From: Desulfobacterales bacterium
Lineage (GTDB): Bacteria > Desulfobacterota > Desulfobacteria > Desulfobacterales > JAAELO01
Length of the DNA stretch: 64,000 nucleotides
Assembly (NCBI GenBank): GCA_024226555.1
Contig: JAAELO010000198.1
Location: 62,001 to 126,000 of the forward strand
Direction of reading: 5' to 3'
How positions within the stretch are numbered: position 1 is the first letter of the stretch; each line of letters opens with the position of its first letter. Shown here one piece after another: positions 63,155 through 64,000 of this stretch. Under the pieces are notes generated by a model. It was not told the DNA's origin, did no database searches, and saw only the letters and a program-made list of their open reading frames with translations. The translations under genes were made by a program, and so were the position numbers.

Positions 63155-64000
63155 ATCTATAATATTCATAAATTGTGGCCTGATTAAATTAGCAGCATTT
63201 CTGTTAACTGTTCCGGTTACTCTTTTTCGATCCTTTTTATCCAAGTCCTTGAATTCCTCGAAATCTTTTGAGAAATCCTCAAAAATATCCTTACAGAACA
63301 TACCTAAGAGTTTACCAAACTCCTCTTTTTTTACACTACCTGTTTTTGAGAGAACATTTTTTAATCTGTTTTCAGTAATGTAACGGTTAGCTTCCTCAAT
63401 TAATATTTTGATGTTTTCAGGAACTTCAGTAAGAGTTCTGTCAATTGTTCTACGTGGTTTTTTCTCTGAAAATTTCTCATTCTTATTTTTTAGTATAACT
63501 CTGGACCCTGTTCTAAAAAACCTTTGTGACAATGGTTTAATAACAACTCCTTCACAAATATTATCGTCAATCTCAGGGAGGTTGTGTAAACGCCCGGGAA
63601 CTGTTGTTGAAAAGGTATTGTTATATTCAAGGCATTCAAGGAGTGATCCTTTTTTCAGAACCGGTATTAGTGGAAGTTCTGAAAAACTGCATAGTTCAAC
63701 CATCTCATCAAGTGAAACAAAATCATCATTAATTTTTATGTCAAAAACAGCAAATTCCAGATCAGGGGAGTAATAAACACCTTTTTGAACTCTGCTTGCT
63801 TTTGTTTTATCAACATCTTTGTGTGGATAAGTACCGCCGTACAGTTCACCGAAAACAACAATAGAATCGACTTCCATTTTATTTTTTAAATGATTAAAAA
63901 GTTCAATTATATTCTTTTCATATTTTAATTTTATGACTTCAGAACCATAAAAATCTTCATTATCCTCTATGAAGCTGGTTCTTTTTGCACATTTTACTAT
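63143..64000 (-). CDS. RNA ligase, Rnl2 family, N-terminus beyond window
   Basis: The last 285 residues of an ATP-dependent RNA ligase; the frame is open to base 64000. The first residues visible (VKCAKRTSFIEDNEDFYG) fit the post-motif-I segment of the T4 Rnl2 family. VVFGELYGGTYP is motif III, CEGVVIKP motif IV and VILKNKNEKFSE motif V. Motif I with the adenylated lysine lies outside. An internal ATG at 63877 would cut into the catalytic domain and is not the start. It seals nicks in RNA. The C-terminal extension of about 100 residues is helical. Confidence 0.88.
   Translation of the reverse strand: MVKCAKRTSFIEDNEDFYGSEVIKLKYEKNIIELFNHLKNKMEVDSIVVFGELYGGTYPHKDVDKTKASRVQKGVYYSPDLEFAVFDIKINDDFVSLDEMVELCSFSELPLIPVLKKGSLLECLEYNNTFSTTVPGRLHNLPEIDDNICEGVVIKPLSQRFFRTGSRVILKNKNEKFSEKKPRRTIDRTLTEVPENIKILIEEANRYITENRLKNVLSKTGSVKKEEFGKLLGMFCKDIFEDFSKDFEEFKDLDKKDRKRVTGTVNRNAANLIRPQFMNIIDGNF

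Noticed and set aside
63143-63877. RNA ligase starting at the ATG 63877
   Set aside because: The frame stays open to base 64000 and the extra 41 codons contain family-like sequence, so the start is beyond the window.

Overview
The window is A+T-rich DNA from a motile, Gram-negative, probably anaerobic bacterium. My best placement is a low-GC member of the Desulfobacterota (former Deltaproteobacteria). The grounds are a DVU0524-like gene beside flgM, a membrane FeS ETF:quinone oxidoreductase beside etfBA, selA, and many signalling genes with CheD, HDOD, HD-GYP, GGDEF and MCP domains. This is inference from gene content; there is no rRNA in the window.

Layout. 1-1.2 kb: a minus-strand tRNA-Thr/Tyr/Gly/Thr-tuf operon in the same order as E. 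coli thrU-tyrU-glyT-thrT-tufB; tuf runs off the left edge. 1.3-5.6 kb: DUF2804 protein, penicillin-acylase-family hydrolase and a rhomboid-like protein lacking the catalytic serine. 6-17.7 kb: HU/IHF, TPR protein, MFS exporter, a DisA_N-like cyclase/sensor with a candidate sigma-28 promoter, an MCP, EttA, cyclophilin, PlsC, HD-GYP and a DHH phosphoesterase. 18.8-23.7 kb: a tetR-emo-etfB-etfA operon with FadR-like operators upstream, for electron transfer from acyl-CoA dehydrogenases to the quinone pool. 24.4-28 kb: class II aldolase, Nudix, and a flgM cluster with a candidate sigma-28 promoter. 28.2-33.7 kb: cvpA-mazG and phoH-pgpH-ybeY. 34-39.4 kb: an MCP and a diguanylate cyclase sharing one membrane sensor, then AraC regulator, EamA exporter and pentapeptide protein. 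39.4-43.2 kb: a caspase-like lipoprotein and an aldo/keto reductase. 43.2-51.8 kb (minus): moaA; fmdB-hemC-cobA/hemD; and the tight operon cheD-HDOD/selA/GGDEF-like-TPR/gmhA. 52-55 kb: pyrF, a small unknown gene, and a GlxA-like regulator with a DJ-1/PfpI gene. 55.4-64 kb: dCache MCP, DUF6694-like lipoprotein, decayed DNA, GntR regulator, DUF6868, several unknown genes and a partial Rnl2-type RNA ligase.

The most striking unexplained feature is a dispersed family of short, non-coding, MITE-like elements. They are about 90-250 bp long with terminal inverted repeats near GGGAAYCTCTAATAA, a distinct A end and B end, and A+T-rich interiors. I count 12 full, near-full or minimal copies plus at least 4 solo or degraded ends, all intergenic or at gene ends. 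In two places an element end supplies the last codons and/or stop codon of a gene. Two large copies in opposite orientation bracket the MCP and lipoprotein genes at 55-58.5 kb. No transposase is present in the window.

Signalling is the dominant theme. Three MCPs, a CheD-HDOD fusion, a GGDEF enzyme, a GGDEF-like/TPR protein, an HD-GYP phosphodiesterase, a DisA_N-like protein and a PgpH-type phosphodiesterase suggest both c-di-GMP and possibly c-di-AMP control of motility and metabolism.
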